DNA of 64,000 nt from Bradyrhizobium macuxiense (GCF_007993935.1 NZ_VITY01000006.1:310001-374000); one strand, 5' to 3'. Shown: positions 1-10,105, numbered from the stretch's first letter. Notes: generated from the sequence alone by a model not told the origin. A program made the numbers and translations.

Positions 1-81
1 GCCCCACTGCCACACCGACAACGCGACGGCGCAGATCAGGACCTGCCAGCCGACCGTGCCGAGCGTGCCGTACCTCTTCAT
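1..81 (-). CDS. ABC transporter permease, NitT/TauT type (5' end only)
   Basis: Only the first 27 codons are present and the gene runs off the left edge. The start codon overlaps the TGA of the ATPase gene (ATGA), so the two are translationally coupled. The visible N-terminus is a short basic stretch followed by a hydrophobic segment, as expected for the first membrane helix of an SsuC/TauC-like permease. The assignment rests mainly on position: the ATPase and binding protein just upstream belong to the nitrate/sulfonate/taurine family, whose operons carry the permease here. The substrate is unknown. Confidence 0.6.
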   Translation of the reverse strand, partial: MKRYGTLGTVGWQVLICAVALSVWQWG

Positions 82-911
82 GCGCTGCGGCCCTTGACGA
101 ACTCCTCGCCGAGCGAATGCCAGATGTGCTGGAACAGCTCGGCATAATGCGGCGTCTCGCGCACCTTCACCGCGTCGCGCGGGCGGTCGAAATCGACCGT
201 GAACATGTCCTTGATCCGGCCCGGCCGCGCCGAGAACAGGATGATGCGGTCGGCCAGGGTCAGCGCCTCGCCGAGATCGTGGGTCACGAACAGCACGGTC
301 TGCTGCTCGCGCTCCCAGATCCGCAGCAGCACCTCGTGCATGTCGATCTTGGTGTGGGTGTCGAGTGCGCCGAACGGCTCGTCCATCAAGAGGATCTGCG
401 GCTCGACGATCAACGTCCGCATCAGCGCCGCGCGCTGCCGCATGCCGCCCGACAGCGCCGACGGATAGGCATTCTCGAATCCCTTCAAGCCGGCCTGCGC
501 AACGCATTCCGCGATGCGGTCCTTGCGTTCCGACGCGGGCACGCCCGATAGCTCCAGCCCGTAGCCGATATTGTCGCCAACGGTCCGCCACGGAAACAGC
601 GTATCGCGCTGGAAGACATAACCGACATTGGGTGTCGCCTTGCCGGCGACAACGCGCTTGCCATCGATCAGGATCTCGCCGCCGGTCGGGCGGATCAGCG
701 AGGCGATCATGTTGAGCACGGTGCTCTTGCCCGAGCCCGACGGCCCGAGCAGCGCGACGAACTCGCCGCGGCGCACGTCGAAACTGACGTCGCGCACGGC
801 CTCGATCGTGGTCCTGGCAAGCTGGAACGACTTGCTCAGGCCCTTGACCTCGACGCGGCGCTCGGCCGCGGCGCGCGGCGACACGGTTGCGCTCGTCTCG
901 AGCGCGCTCAA
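78..911 (-). CDS. ABC transporter ATP-binding protein, nitrate/sulfonate/taurine family
   Basis: Cytoplasmic ATPase of an importer (277 aa). Walker A GPSGSGKST lies at residues 56-64, the Q-loop Gln at 101, signature LSGGM at 153-157, Walker B ILLMDEP at 173-179 and the switch His at 211. The sequence around Q101 is typical of SsuB/TauB/NrtD-like ATPases. The chosen start is a TTG that overlaps the stop of the binding-protein gene (TTGA); a GTG ten codons downstream is an alternative. It sits between the binding protein and the permease in the leuCDB operon, so the transporter probably imports a substrate handled by the LeuCDB-like enzymes (inference). Confidence 0.9.
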   Translation of the reverse strand: MSALETSATVSPRAAAERRVEVKGLSKSFQLARTTIEAVRDVSFDVRRGEFVALLGPSGSGKSTVLNMIASLIRPTGGEILIDGKRVVAGKATPNVGYVFQRDTLFPWRTVGDNIGYGLELSGVPASERKDRIAECVAQAGLKGFENAYPSALSGGMRQRAALMRTLIVEPQILLMDEPFGALDTHTKIDMHEVLLRIWEREQQTVLFVTHDLGEALTLADRIILFSARPGRIKDMFTVDFDRPRDAVKVRETPHYAELFQHIWHSLGEEFVKGRSA

Positions 912-1968
912 CCCGGATAGGCCTTTCGCGCCGCGTCGATGAGGTTCGAGTTGACCACGTCGGCGATCTTGAGCGGCTTGATGCCGGTCATCTCGCGGAA
1001 CCAGACCTTCTCGCCGCGCGCGAAGCTCGCGGCATCGACCGAACCCTCATAATCCGCGACCTTCTGGATCGCAGTGATCTCGAGCAGATTGGCGTCGCGC
1101 GAGGTGCTGCCGACATAGGGCTCGATGGCGTCGTAGACCTCGGTCGGCTTGTGCGCCTTGATCCATTGCGACGCGCGCCACAGCGCGGTGACATAGGCCT
1201 GCATCTTGGCCGGATCCTTGTCGATGGTCGCCTGCAGCGTGAAATGCGCGGTGACCGGCACCTTGCCGCCGATATGCTTGTTCCAGATCGCTTCATCGGT
1301 GCCGTCGAACAAGAGTTCGCCCCAGCCCTGCTGCTGCGCCTCGTTCAACAGCGACAGCGAGCTGACGAGGATGTCGACCTGCTTCGATTTCAGCGAGCCC
1401 AGCATGGTGTCGACATTGCCGGTGCCGATCCAGGTCACCTTGTCGTCGAGCCCCATGGTTTCCATGTAGTAGGACGCCCAGACATGGTTGGTGCCGCCAA
1501 GCGAGGAGACCGAGACGATCGGCTTGCGGCCGTCGGGCCGCTTCCATTGCGTGAAGGCCTCCAGCGAATTGATGCCCTGGTCCTTCAAATCCTTGCGCAG
1601 GATGAACATCACCGAGTTCGACCGGGTGTCGACCGGCAGCAGCACGCGCGCGGCACGGCCGTGATTGGTCAGCTGCATTGGATGGGTGACGTCGCCGATG
1701 CCGATATCGCCCTGCGACGAAGCGATGATCTCGCGGGTCTTCACGCCGCTGCCGCCCTGCACCAGCTTGCAGTCGAGCCCGGCGTCCTTGAAGTAGCCGA
1801 TACGGTCCGCGACGAATTGCGTCTGATAGACCGGCACCGCGACCGGATAGATCGCGCGGCCCGGGGTCGCCTGCGCCCATCCACGCCCGTTCACCAGCGC
1901 GGCACCGCCGGCGGCGATCACCGTCAGTGCCGATCGCCGCGAAATCTGAGGCGTGGTCAGGCGCGCCA

Positions 1969-1969
<1 letters not shown>
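908..1969 (-). CDS. ABC transporter substrate-binding protein, NitT/TauT (SsuA/THI5-like)
   Basis: Exported solute-binding protein of 353 aa. The N-terminus has twin arginines (SRRSAL) before a hydrophobic stretch ending near GWAQ, suggesting Tat export. The mature part has the features of SsuA/TauA/NMT1-like proteins, such as the early FVADRIGYFKDAGL segment. The start ATG overlaps the TGA of leuB (ATGA) and the stop overlaps the TTG of the ATPase, so it is coupled on both sides. A longer in-frame reading upstream lies inside leuB and is not used. Substrate unknown; linkage to leuCDB suggests an organic acid or sulfonate rather than nitrate (inference). Confidence 0.88.
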
Positions 1970-3098
<1,129 letters not shown>

Positions 3099-3102
<4 letters not shown>

Positions 3103-3737
3103 GCGGATATCCTTGTCGAATGAATCCAGGGCCGCGCGGTGCGGTCGGAAGCCTGGAAGGCGTGGATCTCGTCGTCGCGCTGCAATGTCAGCGCCACTTC
3201 GTCGAGCCCCTTCAACAGCCCTTCGCGCCGCCGCGGATCGATCTCGAACGAATGCCGCGCGCCTGATGGCGACACGATGGTTTGCGCTTCCAGGTCGATC
3301 GAGACCTTGCCGGCGCCCTGCGTCGCCTCGATATCGGCGGCAAGCTGATCGACCACCGCCTTGCCGACGACGACCGGCAGGATTCCGTTCTGGAAGCAGT
3401 TGGCGAAGAAGATATCGCCGAAGCCGGAGCCGATGATGGCGCGGATGCCGCGCTCCTGCAGCGACCACACCGCGCCCTCGCGCGACGAGCCGCAGCCGAA
3501 ATTCGGTCCCGTGACGAGGATCTCCGCGTCCCGGTACGGCTCGCGGTTGAGGATGAAGTCCGGATTCTCGGAGCCATCAGGGAGATAGCGCAGCGAGCCG
3601 AACGCCCATTTGCCGAGCGTGCCGCGGATTCCGTTGCCGACCAGCCGCTCGATCCGGATGATCACGTCGGTGTCGATATTGCTGCGCATGATGGGCGCGG
3701 CGGTTGCGGTGAGCTTGTCGAACGGTTTCGGCATCAC
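3099..3737 (-). CDS. leuD: 3-isopropylmalate dehydratase small subunit (LeuD-like)
   Basis: Small (swivel-domain) subunit of an aconitase-superfamily isomerase, 212 aa, a normal LeuD length. It has the N-terminal NIDTDVIIR segment, the GCGSSREGAVWSL substrate-loop motif and FFANCFQNGILP. It pairs with LeuC to isomerise 2-isopropylmalate or a related 2-alkylmalate. Its start overlaps the leuC stop by 4 nt and its stop overlaps the leuB start, so all three are translationally coupled. Confidence 0.92.
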
Positions 3738-5140
3738 GAGCGCCCCATCATCCTGACGTCGGCGATCGCGCCGGCAATCGCCGAGGCCGCCGCGCTCGCG
3801 GGGCTCGCCAGATGCGTCCGCGCGCGCGGCCCCTGCCGGCCGACGAAGTTACGGTTCGAGGTCGAGACCGAGCGTTGCCCGGGCGCCACCACCTCGCCAT
3901 TGGCGGCAAGGCACATCGAGCAGCCCGGCTCGCGCCACTCGAATCCGGCCTCGATGAAGATCTTGTCGAGCCCCTCGGCGACCGCCTCGCGCTTGACGTT
4001 CTCCGAGCCGGGCACCACCCATGCGCGGACCCCGGCGGCGACCTTGCGGCCGCGCGCGACCTCGGCGGCGGCACGCAGATCGCTCAAGCGGCTGTTGGTG
4101 CAGGAGCCGATGAACACCCAATCGATCGGCGTGCCGGCGATCGGCGCACCGCCTTGCAGGCCCATATACTCCAGCGCAGTCTCGATCGCGGCGCGCCGTG
4201 CGGGATCGTCCACCGACTTTGGATCGGGAATGATGCCGTCAACGCCGACGACATGCTCGGGGCTGATCCCCCAGGTCACCTGCGGAATGATCTTCTCGAC
4301 ATCGATCACGACCTCGCGGTCGAACACCGCATCGGGATCGCTCGGCAGCTCGCGCCAGGCCTTGACCGCGCGATCCCACATCTCGCCCTGCGGCGCGTAG
4401 GGACGGCCGCGCAGGAATTCGAACGTCTTCTCGTCCGGCGCCACCATGCCCATCTTGGCGCCGAGCTCGATCGAGAGGTTGCAGATCGTGAGCCTTCCCT
4501 CGATCGGCAGCGCGCGGATCGCGCTGCCGGCATATTCGACCGCATAGCCGGTGCCGCCGGCCGCGCCGATCTGCCCGATCAGCGCCAGGATCATGTCCTT
4601 GGCGGTGACGCCGAGCGGCAGCTCGCCTTCGAAGCGCGCACGCAGCGTCTTCGGGCGGCGCTGGATCAGCGCCTGCGTCGCCAGCACATGGGTGAGCTCG
4701 CTCGATCCGATGCCGAAGGCGAGCGCCCCAAGGCCGCCATGGGTGCAGGTGTGGCTGTCGCCGCAGACGATCGTCGCGCCCGGCAGGCTGAGGCCGAGTT
4801 CGGGTCCGATGACGTGGACGATGCCCTGGCCGGGCTGATCGACATCGAACAGCGTGATGCCGCTCGCCGCGGTTTCGATCCGCAGCGCGGCGAGCAATTC
4901 CTGTCCGATCTTGCTGGTCCCGGCGCGGCCGGGCGCCGTCGACAGCGCGTGATCTGGCGTCGCAAACGTCAGCTCGGGATTGTGAACCTTGAGGCCACGG
5001 CTCTTGAGATCGAGCAGGCCGCGCGAGCCGCCGAGATCGTGCAGCAGATGGCGATCGATATGAAGGAGATCGGTGTCCTCGCTCAAACGGGCGATGACAT
5101 GCTGATCCCAGATCTTCTCGAGCAAACTTCGGCCGGGCAT
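3734..5140 (-). CDS. leuC: 3-isopropylmalate dehydratase large subunit (LeuC-like)
   Basis: Large 4Fe-4S subunit of 468 aa, the typical LeuC length. The first cluster Cys is in GSCTNSR and the other two are in PGCSMCLA; the N-terminal region has VCGDSHTCTHGG and IGSSELTHVLATQ. It is the first gene of the minus-strand operon leuC-leuD-leuB-binding protein-ATPase-permease. About 145 nt separate it from the divergent iclR-type gene, and two palindromes lie in that gap. Coupling to transport genes and an IclR regulator is unusual for leucine biosynthesis, so this may be a secondary copy used for a dicarboxylic-acid catabolic route (inference). Confidence 0.92.
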   Translation of the reverse strand: MPGRSLLEKIWDQHVIARLSEDTDLLHIDRHLLHDLGGSRGLLDLKSRGLKVHNPELTFATPDHALSTAPGRAGTSKIGQELLAALRIETAASGITLFDVDQPGQGIVHVIGPELGLSLPGATIVCGDSHTCTHGGLGALAFGIGSSELTHVLATQALIQRRPKTLRARFEGELPLGVTAKDMILALIGQIGAAGGTGYAVEYAGSAIRALPIEGRLTICNLSIELGAKMGMVAPDEKTFEFLRGRPYAPQGEMWDRAVKAWRELPSDPDAVFDREVVIDVEKIIPQVTWGISPEHVVGVDGIIPDPKSVDDPARRAAIETALEYMGLQGGAPIAGTPIDWVFIGSCTNSRLSDLRAAAEVARGRKVAAGVRAWVVPGSENVKREAVAEGLDKIFIEAGFEWREPGCSMCLAANGEVVAPGQRSVSTSNRNFVGRQGPRARTHLASPASAAASAIAGAIADVRMMGRS

Positions 5141-5182
5141 CCGCCTTCCCCTGCTCTGTGCGTTTCCATGCGGCTTGATCTA

Positions 5183-5194
5183 ATTGGCGCCAAT
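5183..5194. promoter_or_regulatory. Perfect 12-bp palindrome in the leuC/IclR gap (candidate operator)
   Basis: ATTGGCGCCAAT is its own reverse complement and lies between the divergent leuC and IclR genes, 43 nt upstream of the leuC start. It is a candidate regulator or promoter-overlapping site. IclR binding is an inference from position. Confidence 0.4.
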
Positions 5195-5235
5195 CTGTGC
5201 CAAAGTTGTCGTCAAGTGAAGCGGTTTCGGCCTAA

Positions 5236-5251
5236 CTTCACATATGTGAAG
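5236..5251. promoter_or_regulatory. Perfect 16-bp palindrome in the leuC/IclR gap (candidate IclR operator)
   Basis: CTTCACATATGTGAAG is perfectly self-complementary over 16 bp and ends 35 nt before the IclR start codon. IclR-family proteins bind palindromes in divergent promoters of this kind, so it is the better of the two operator candidates here. Confidence 0.5.
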
Positions 5252-5286
5252 GAGGTGCGGTCGTTGACGCGCCGCGGAGACAGCCA

Positions 5287-6075
5287 ATGCCGAACGCGAA
5301 TAAGCCGGCCATCGTCAAATCGGCCATGCGGGTGTTTGCAGTTCTGGAGTTCTTTCGGGAAACGAAACGGGCGGCTTCCATGACTGAAATAGCTTCCGCA
5401 TTGGGAATGCCCCAATCGAGCACGTCAGTATTGCTGCGCAGTCTCGTTGAATTGAACTACCTCGAATACGAGCGAAAGACCCGGCGCTTCATCCCCAGCT
5501 ACCGGGTCAATCTGCTCGGTGACTGGATCCGTCGTTCTCCGTTCCGCGACAAGAAGCTGACCGATCTGATGGAGGAACTCTGGACCGCAACGGGCGGCGA
5601 AACCGTCATGCTTGGGCAACAGGCCGGCGCCGCCGGGATGCGATATCTGCACGTTGTCCCCGGCGGCTCTCAGCTTCAGTACACGGCACATGCCGGTCAA
5701 ATACGGCCGATGGTTCGGACCGCGCTCGGACACGTGCTGCTGAGCCAAATGCCGAACACCAGGATTCGCGGCATCATCCGTCGCAACAACGCCGAGGAGC
5801 CGAACCAGCCGGCGCGCGTTCGCGAAGCGGCCTTTCTCGAAGAGATCGAGCGCATTCGCCGCCGCGGCTTCTCCGAGTCAGGCGGCCGCACGACGCCGGG
5901 CGCAAGCACCATAGGCATGCTCGTTCCCCTGCCGAAGCGCCGCGCTCCGCTGGCGATCGGCATCGGCGGCCCGATCGAGCGAATTGCAGCCAAGCGCGAG
6001 CACATCATTGAAGTGATGCAGAGACGGCTGAAAGCACTGACCGGCGAAGCCGGGTCAAGATTCGCCGAGAAATGA
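5287..6075 (+). CDS. IclR-family transcriptional regulator
   Basis: DNA-binding regulator of 262 aa with the IclR layout. A winged helix-turn-helix occupies roughly residues 10-70 (SMTEIASALGMPQSSTSVLL is the HTH), followed by an effector domain. GGAGA lies 7 nt before the ATG. It is transcribed away from leuC with two palindromes in between, so it probably controls the leuCDB-transporter operon in response to its substrate (inference). The effector domain has the family's general fold features but gives no clue to the ligand. Confidence 0.88.
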   Translation: MPNANKPAIVKSAMRVFAVLEFFRETKRAASMTEIASALGMPQSSTSVLLRSLVELNYLEYERKTRRFIPSYRVNLLGDWIRRSPFRDKKLTDLMEELWTATGGETVMLGQQAGAAGMRYLHVVPGGSQLQYTAHAGQIRPMVRTALGHVLLSQMPNTRIRGIIRRNNAEEPNQPARVREAAFLEEIERIRRRGFSESGGRTTPGASTIGMLVPLPKRRAPLAIGIGGPIERIAAKREHIIEVMQRRLKALTGEAGSRFAEK

Positions 6076-6114
6076 CATCTCGGATGCTTGACGTCTGGTG
6101 CGGATAACGGAACC

Positions 6115-6203
6115 GTAGCCCGGATGGAGCGATAGCGAAATCCGGGGGCAGTCTCTCAGCGAAGAGGCCGGCCCCGGATTTCGCTTCGCTGCATCCGGGC
6201 TAC
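6115..6203. repeat. Dispersed palindromic element (GTAGCCCGGAT type)
   Basis: An 89-bp imperfect inverted repeat starts GTAGCCCGGAT and ends ATCCGGGCTAC, with inner arms containing CGAAATCCGGGG and CCCCGGATTTCG. It fills the gap between the convergent IclR and ald genes. This resembles REP-like elements found in many copies in Bradyrhizobium. It could also act as a bidirectional terminator. Confidence 0.75.
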
Positions 6204-6228
6204 AAATGCCTTACTGTGCGTCGAATTC

Positions 6229-7344
6229 CTACGACGCCAGTGCTTCCTCCGGCATCACGGCCGCGAGATGCTGGCTCTCGGCCACGGCGGGGTTGGTGAT
6301 ACGGCCGCGATGGACGTTGAGGCCGGCGCGCAGATGCGGATCCTCGACCAGCGCGCGCAGTCCCTTCGAGGCCAGCGCCAGGCCGAACGGCAAGGTGGCG
6401 TGGTTGAGCGCGTGGCTCGAAGTCACCGGCACCGCGCCCGGCATATTGGCCACGCAGTAATGCACGATGTCGTCGACCAGATAGGTCGGCGCCTGGTGCG
6501 TGGTCGGCTTCGAGGTCTCGAAGCAGCCGCCCTGGTCGATCGCGACGTCGACCAGCACCGCGCGGCGTTTCATGCCCGAGAGCTGCGCGCGCGACACCAG
6601 CTTGGGCGCGCTGGCGCCGGGCACCAACACAGCACCGATCACCACATCAGCCGCGAAAACCTCCTGCTCGATCGCTTCCAGCGTGGCGTAACGGGTGCGG
6701 ATGCGCCCCAGGAAGAGGTCGTCGAGCGCGCGGAGCCGCGGCAAGGACCGGTCGAGGATGGTGACGTCGCTGCCGAGCCCTGCGGCCATCCGCGCCGCAT
6801 GGGTGCCGACCACGCCGCCGCCGATGATCGCAACGCGCGCCGGCGGAACACCCGGCACGCCGCCGAGCAGCTTGCCCATGCCGTCGGCGGATTTGCGCAG
6901 CGCGGCGCCCGCGGCCTCGATCGCAAGCCGGCCGGCGACTTCGCTCATCGGCGCGAGCAGCGGCAGCCCGCCATGCGCGTCGGTGACGGTCTCATAAGCG
7001 ACCGCCGTGCAGCCGGAGGCGATCAGCCCTGTGGTCTGCGGCACGTCGGGCGCGAGATGCAGATAGGTGAACAGGATCTGTCCCTCGCGCAGCCTGATCC
7101 ATTCGGACGGCTGCGGCTCCTTCACCTTGACGATCATCTCGGCGACGGAGAACACCTCTTCGGCGGTGTCGGCGATGCGTGCGCCGGCCTGGGTGTAGGC
7201 GTCATCGCCGGCACCGATGCCGTCGCCGGCGCCGCGCTGCACCACGACCTCGTGGCCGTGCGCCACATATTCCCGCACCGAGGCCGGCGTCAGCCCGACC
7301 CGATATTCCTCGACCTTGATTTCCTTGGGCACGCCGACGCGCAT
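6229..7344 (-). CDS. ald: Alanine dehydrogenase
   Basis: NAD-dependent L-alanine dehydrogenase (alanine to pyruvate plus ammonia), cytoplasmic, 371 aa, the standard length. The N-terminal MRVGVPKEIK motif is present, with catalytic Lys 75 in KVKEPQ, His 96 in YLHLAPD and the nucleotide-binding GGGVVG at 175-180. The start has AAGGAG about 8 nt upstream; a longer upstream reading is not supported. It is divergent from an Lrp/AsnC-type regulator, the usual arrangement for alanine-induced ald genes. Confidence 0.95.
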   Translation of the reverse strand: MRVGVPKEIKVEEYRVGLTPASVREYVAHGHEVVVQRGAGDGIGAGDDAYTQAGARIADTAEEVFSVAEMIVKVKEPQPSEWIRLREGQILFTYLHLAPDVPQTTGLIASGCTAVAYETVTDAHGGLPLLAPMSEVAGRLAIEAAGAALRKSADGMGKLLGGVPGVPPARVAIIGGGVVGTHAARMAAGLGSDVTILDRSLPRLRALDDLFLGRIRTRYATLEAIEQEVFAADVVIGAVLVPGASAPKLVSRAQLSGMKRRAVLVDVAIDQGGCFETSKPTTHQAPTYLVDDIVHYCVANMPGAVPVTSSHALNHATLPFGLALASKGLRALVEDPHLRAGLNVHRGRITNPAVAESQHLAAVMPEEALAS

Positions 7345-7485
7345 GGTCCGCTCCTTGCAAAATTGGTTTCCGCCAACCACAAGGCTATGCCCCGTCACAC
7401 GGCGTTTCTCAGCGAAATCCGGCTTGCCCACAGCCGAATACGCTCATATCCTTCGTCGTCGGCTTCGCTCTTGAAGGAAAACTGC

Positions 7486-7959
7486 GTGGACGGTCTCGAT
7501 CGCATCGACCTCCGAATCCTCGCTGAACTGGTCACTGATGCCCGTGCCAGCCAGATCGAGCTTGCCGAGAAGGTTGGGCTGTCACCGACCGCCTGCGCGC
7601 GGCGCATCCGTCATCTCGAGGAGATCGGCGTGATCCGCGGCTACCGCGTCGACCTCGAACCGTCAGCGCTTGGCCTCGTCACTACGGTCGTCGTCACCAT
7701 CACGCTGGAGAAGCAGAGCGAGGATTACCTCGCCGCTTTCGAGGCCGCGATCGCGCGCTGTCCCGACGTCGTGTCGTGCCATCTGATGTCGGGCAGCGAC
7801 GATTATCATCTGCAGGTCATCGCCCGCGACATCGCCGACTTCGAGCGCATCCACAAACAGCATCTGTCGCGGATGCCGGGCGTCGCCCGCATCCATTCCA
7901 GCTTCGCGATGCGCGAGGTGGTTCGCCGCACGATTCCTGAAACCGCGTTGCGCGGCTGA
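7486..7959 (+). CDS. Lrp/AsnC-family regulator, probably of ald
   Basis: Transcriptional regulator of 157 aa. The N-terminal winged HTH covers about residues 1-60 (ASQIELAEKVGLSPTACARR), followed by the RAM/AsnC ligand-binding domain with GSDDYHLQV. The start is a GTG with AAGGAA 7 nt upstream. It is divergent from ald across 141 nt that contain a short inverted repeat, TGGTT-N6-AACCA at 7364-7379, which could be part of its binding site. By family precedent it activates ald in response to alanine. Confidence 0.9.
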   Translation: MDGLDRIDLRILAELVTDARASQIELAEKVGLSPTACARRIRHLEEIGVIRGYRVDLEPSALGLVTTVVVTITLEKQSEDYLAAFEAAIARCPDVVSCHLMSGSDDYHLQVIARDIADFERIHKQHLSRMPGVARIHSSFAMREVVRRTIPETALRG

Positions 7960-7974
7960 CGATATATCGCCGCG

Positions 7975-8535
7975 TCAGGAGGGATTGCGGCTCGCGCGCG
8001 GCCACATCCGCGCCAGCGTCTCGTCCTTCTTGACGACGACGTGCCAGAGCGTCGCCGCGATATGCAGCGCGACCACGGCATAGACGACATAGGCGAGCGC
8101 GCCATGCGCGAGTTCGCCGGCTTCCGCCACCGCCTTGTTGTCGGCGAACAGGCGCGGCCAGCTGAAGGTCCAGAAATAGCGCAGCGAATAGCCGCCGGCC
8201 GACGAGAACATGTATCCCGTCACCGGCATCACGAACAGGATGGCGTAGAGCGCCCAGTGATTGAGCCTTGCCGCGATCGTCACCAGCGGCGAGAGCGAAC
8301 GCGGCTCCGGCGGCGCCGTGGTCGCCGCGCGCACGATCAGCCGCAGGATCGCCAGGAAGAACAGGGTGACGCCGAGCGACTTGTGCACCTCGAGCAGTTC
8401 ACGCCGCGGCGACGTCCCCGCCGGCTGCAGCCCGCAATAGAGCCCGATCAGCATCGCCGCGATGAACAGCACTGCCGTCGCCCAGTGGATCCTGCGCAGC
8501 AGTGGGTCGTAGCTGGCCGGGATGTCGGTCGTCAC
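7975..8535 (-). CDS. Cytochrome b561
   Basis: Inner-membrane di-heme b-type cytochrome of the prokaryotic b561 family, 186 aa from the GTG at 8535. Four hydrophobic helices carry the expected histidines: RRIHWAT near residue 17, EVHKSLG, LNHWALY, and ALHIAATLWH near the C-terminus. The family moves electrons between quinol and periplasmic or membrane acceptors. An ATG at 8637 would add about 34 residues of low-complexity sequence and is less likely. It is convergent with the Lrp gene, with only 15 nt between stops. Confidence 0.88.
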   Translation of the reverse strand: MTTDIPASYDPLLRRIHWATAVLFIAAMLIGLYCGLQPAGTSPRRELLEVHKSLGVTLFFLAILRLIVRAATTAPPEPRSLSPLVTIAARLNHWALYAILFVMPVTGYMFSSAGGYSLRYFWTFSWPRLFADNKAVAEAGELAHGALAYVVYAVVALHIAATLWHVVVKKDETLARMWPRASRNPS

Positions 8536-8680
8536 AGGGCGCCTTCGCTTGAAGCCAGCCCGTGCGGGTGCGGCCGGAAAAAGGAAGCCGTTCTGTAGAG
8601 GATCGGGCGGAGCCTGCCTACCCGCCGCGGATGTCACATTGGATCACGATCGCGAAGGCTGGAGGACCAGGTCTCTCCCG

Positions 8681-8725
8681 TCGTCATTCCGGGGCCTGCG
8701 TCTTCGGCGCATCCCGGAATGACGA
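8681..8725. repeat. Short palindromic repeat (TCGTCATTCCGGG type)
   Basis: TCGTCATTCCGGG at 8681-8693 is matched by its exact complement CCCGGAATGACGA at 8713-8725, with a 19-nt loop. This is the style of small dispersed palindrome seen elsewhere in the window and in related genomes. It lies upstream of the membrane-protein gene at 8927. Confidence 0.65.
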
Positions 8726-8751
8726 GAGAGGGGTTTGGGCGGGCCGCGCGT

Positions 8752-8816
8752 TGTCACAATCGGCGCGCCGCTCGCTCGCTGTCACAAACGCCGCGCTGTC
8801 ACAAACGCTGTCACAA
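8752..8816 (+). promoter_or_regulatory. Four direct copies of TGTCACAA
   Basis: The octamer TGTCACAA occurs at 8752, 8780, 8797 and 8809, all in the same orientation. Three copies are preceded by GC-rich CGCT. The cluster is 111-175 nt upstream of the membrane-protein gene at 8927. It could be a regulator-binding array or simply slipped duplication; no regulator is identified. Confidence 0.4.
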
Positions 8817-8926
8817 TCCGTAGCCGCCCGGGCTCGAGCCACACGCATTTTTTAGTCGTGATTCGCGGCCTTCTATGACAGAATTACTACAGTTCAATAT
8901 CAATTCGGTTACACGCGGAGCGGTGA

Positions 8927-9901
8927 ATGAGCATGGAACGGCGGCCGGTTTCGCTGGCTTGGTCGAATCCAGTGGTCCGGTGGTGGGGCCTCTTGAGCCT
9001 TGTCAGCGCCGCCAACATCGCGGTCTGGTTCGCGCTGTATCGCCAGTTCCATGAGCAGGCGAGCGGCAGCTTCAGCAACACCTCCGGCATCGGCCTGATG
9101 CTGCTGCTGTGCGCGGCCTATGTGTTCGGCTGCGCGTTCCGCTCGGTGCTGCCGCGCGCCGACGTGCAGCGCATCTGCCTGTTCGACACCTGGCTGTCGA
9201 GCGTCGTGGTCGGCCGCACCGTCGCCACCATCGCCGAGGTCTGCTTCGCCGCGCAATGGGCGATCATCCTGCATCAGCTCGGCACCATGACCGGCGCCGA
9301 GACCACCGTGACCATCGCCTGGATCATCGTGCCGCTGATCGTGATCGCGGAATGCTTCTCCTGGTATGCGGTGCTGACCACGCATTATCTCTGCAACGCG
9401 ATCGAGAACTCGATCTGGGCCGTGGTGTTCTTTCTGGTCGGGATTGCGCTGTGCCGGCTGCTGCCCGAGTTCCACGGTCCGGTGCGCTGGGCCTTCATCG
9501 TCGCGATCGTCGGCATCGCCGCCTTCCTCGCCTTCCTGATGACCATCGACGTCCCGATGTACCTGAACCGCTGGCGCGCCAATCTCGCCGCCGGCGGCAC
9601 GCTGCTGCATCCGCTCGACGGGCTGCGCGACGTCAGCCGGCGCTGGGTCGTAACTCATGACATCGCCGAGTGGCGTGAGGAGATCGCCTGGATGTCGCTG
9701 TATTTCAGCATGGCGGTGTGGTCGAGCCTCGCGCTCTGCGTCGGCTATTCGCTCGAGGATCAGCTGCCGCGCTACCGCACCGAGCCTGCGATCGTCAGCA
9801 CGACACCGGCGATCGTGGCGACGACGCCGACGAACGTCGGCACGGCACCGGCAGCGCAGCACACCGCGACGATCGACGCGGCGGCACCGTCGCAGAATTG
9901 A
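8927..9901 (+). CDS. Multipass inner-membrane protein of unknown function
   Basis: A 324-aa hydrophobic protein not assigned to a named family. About seven membrane segments can be seen, at roughly residues 18-37, 55-70, 88-110, 128-150, 160-178, 187-205 and 262-280. A soluble, Ala/Thr-rich tail of some 40 residues follows (repeats like TTPAIVATTP). GGAG lies 7 nt before the ATG. Upstream are a palindromic repeat and the TGTCACAA array; downstream is a dispersed repeat, so it looks like a single-gene unit. Confidence 0.75.
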   Translation: MSMERRPVSLAWSNPVVRWWGLLSLVSAANIAVWFALYRQFHEQASGSFSNTSGIGLMLLLCAAYVFGCAFRSVLPRADVQRICLFDTWLSSVVVGRTVATIAEVCFAAQWAIILHQLGTMTGAETTVTIAWIIVPLIVIAECFSWYAVLTTHYLCNAIENSIWAVVFFLVGIALCRLLPEFHGPVRWAFIVAIVGIAAFLAFLMTIDVPMYLNRWRANLAAGGTLLHPLDGLRDVSRRWVVTHDIAEWREEIAWMSLYFSMAVWSSLALCVGYSLEDQLPRYRTEPAIVSTTPAIVATTPTNVGTAPAAQHTATIDAAAPSQN

Positions 9902-9914
9902 TCGGCGCCACCCC

Positions 9915-10029
9915 CGTCATTGCGAGGAGCTCGGCGACAAAATTGCAAAGCAATTTTGCGCTGAAGCGACGAAGCAATCCATCTATCCGCCCGGGAGCAA
10001 TGGATTGCTTCGCTTCGCTCGCAATGACG
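9915..10029. repeat. Dispersed repeat, CGTCATTGCGAGG family, copy 1
   Basis: A 115-bp element opens CGTCATTGCGAGG and closes CTCGCAATGACG. It contains an inner hairpin AAAATTGC-AAA-GCAATTTT and GCGACGAAGCAATCCAT, with a matching ATGGATTGCTTCGC on the other arm. It is closely similar to the copy at 14961 and related to the one at 18648, so this is a multicopy element. Confidence 0.85.
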
Positions 10030-10105
10030 GGTGTGCAGAGCTTGTGTCTATCAGCGCATTCGGAGTAAAGGCTGGGTCATCCCCGCTCCTCCATAAGCGC
10101 GTTTC

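Noticed and set aside
117..942. Long + strand readings opposite the ABC ATPase
   Set aside because: They are antisense shadows from high GC codon use; no ribosome sites, Arg/Ala/Ser-rich without domain features.
9915..10029. CRISPR-like array suggested by repeats at 9915, 14961 and 18648
   Set aside because: Copies are kilobases apart, each a single palindromic element without regular spacers or cas genes.
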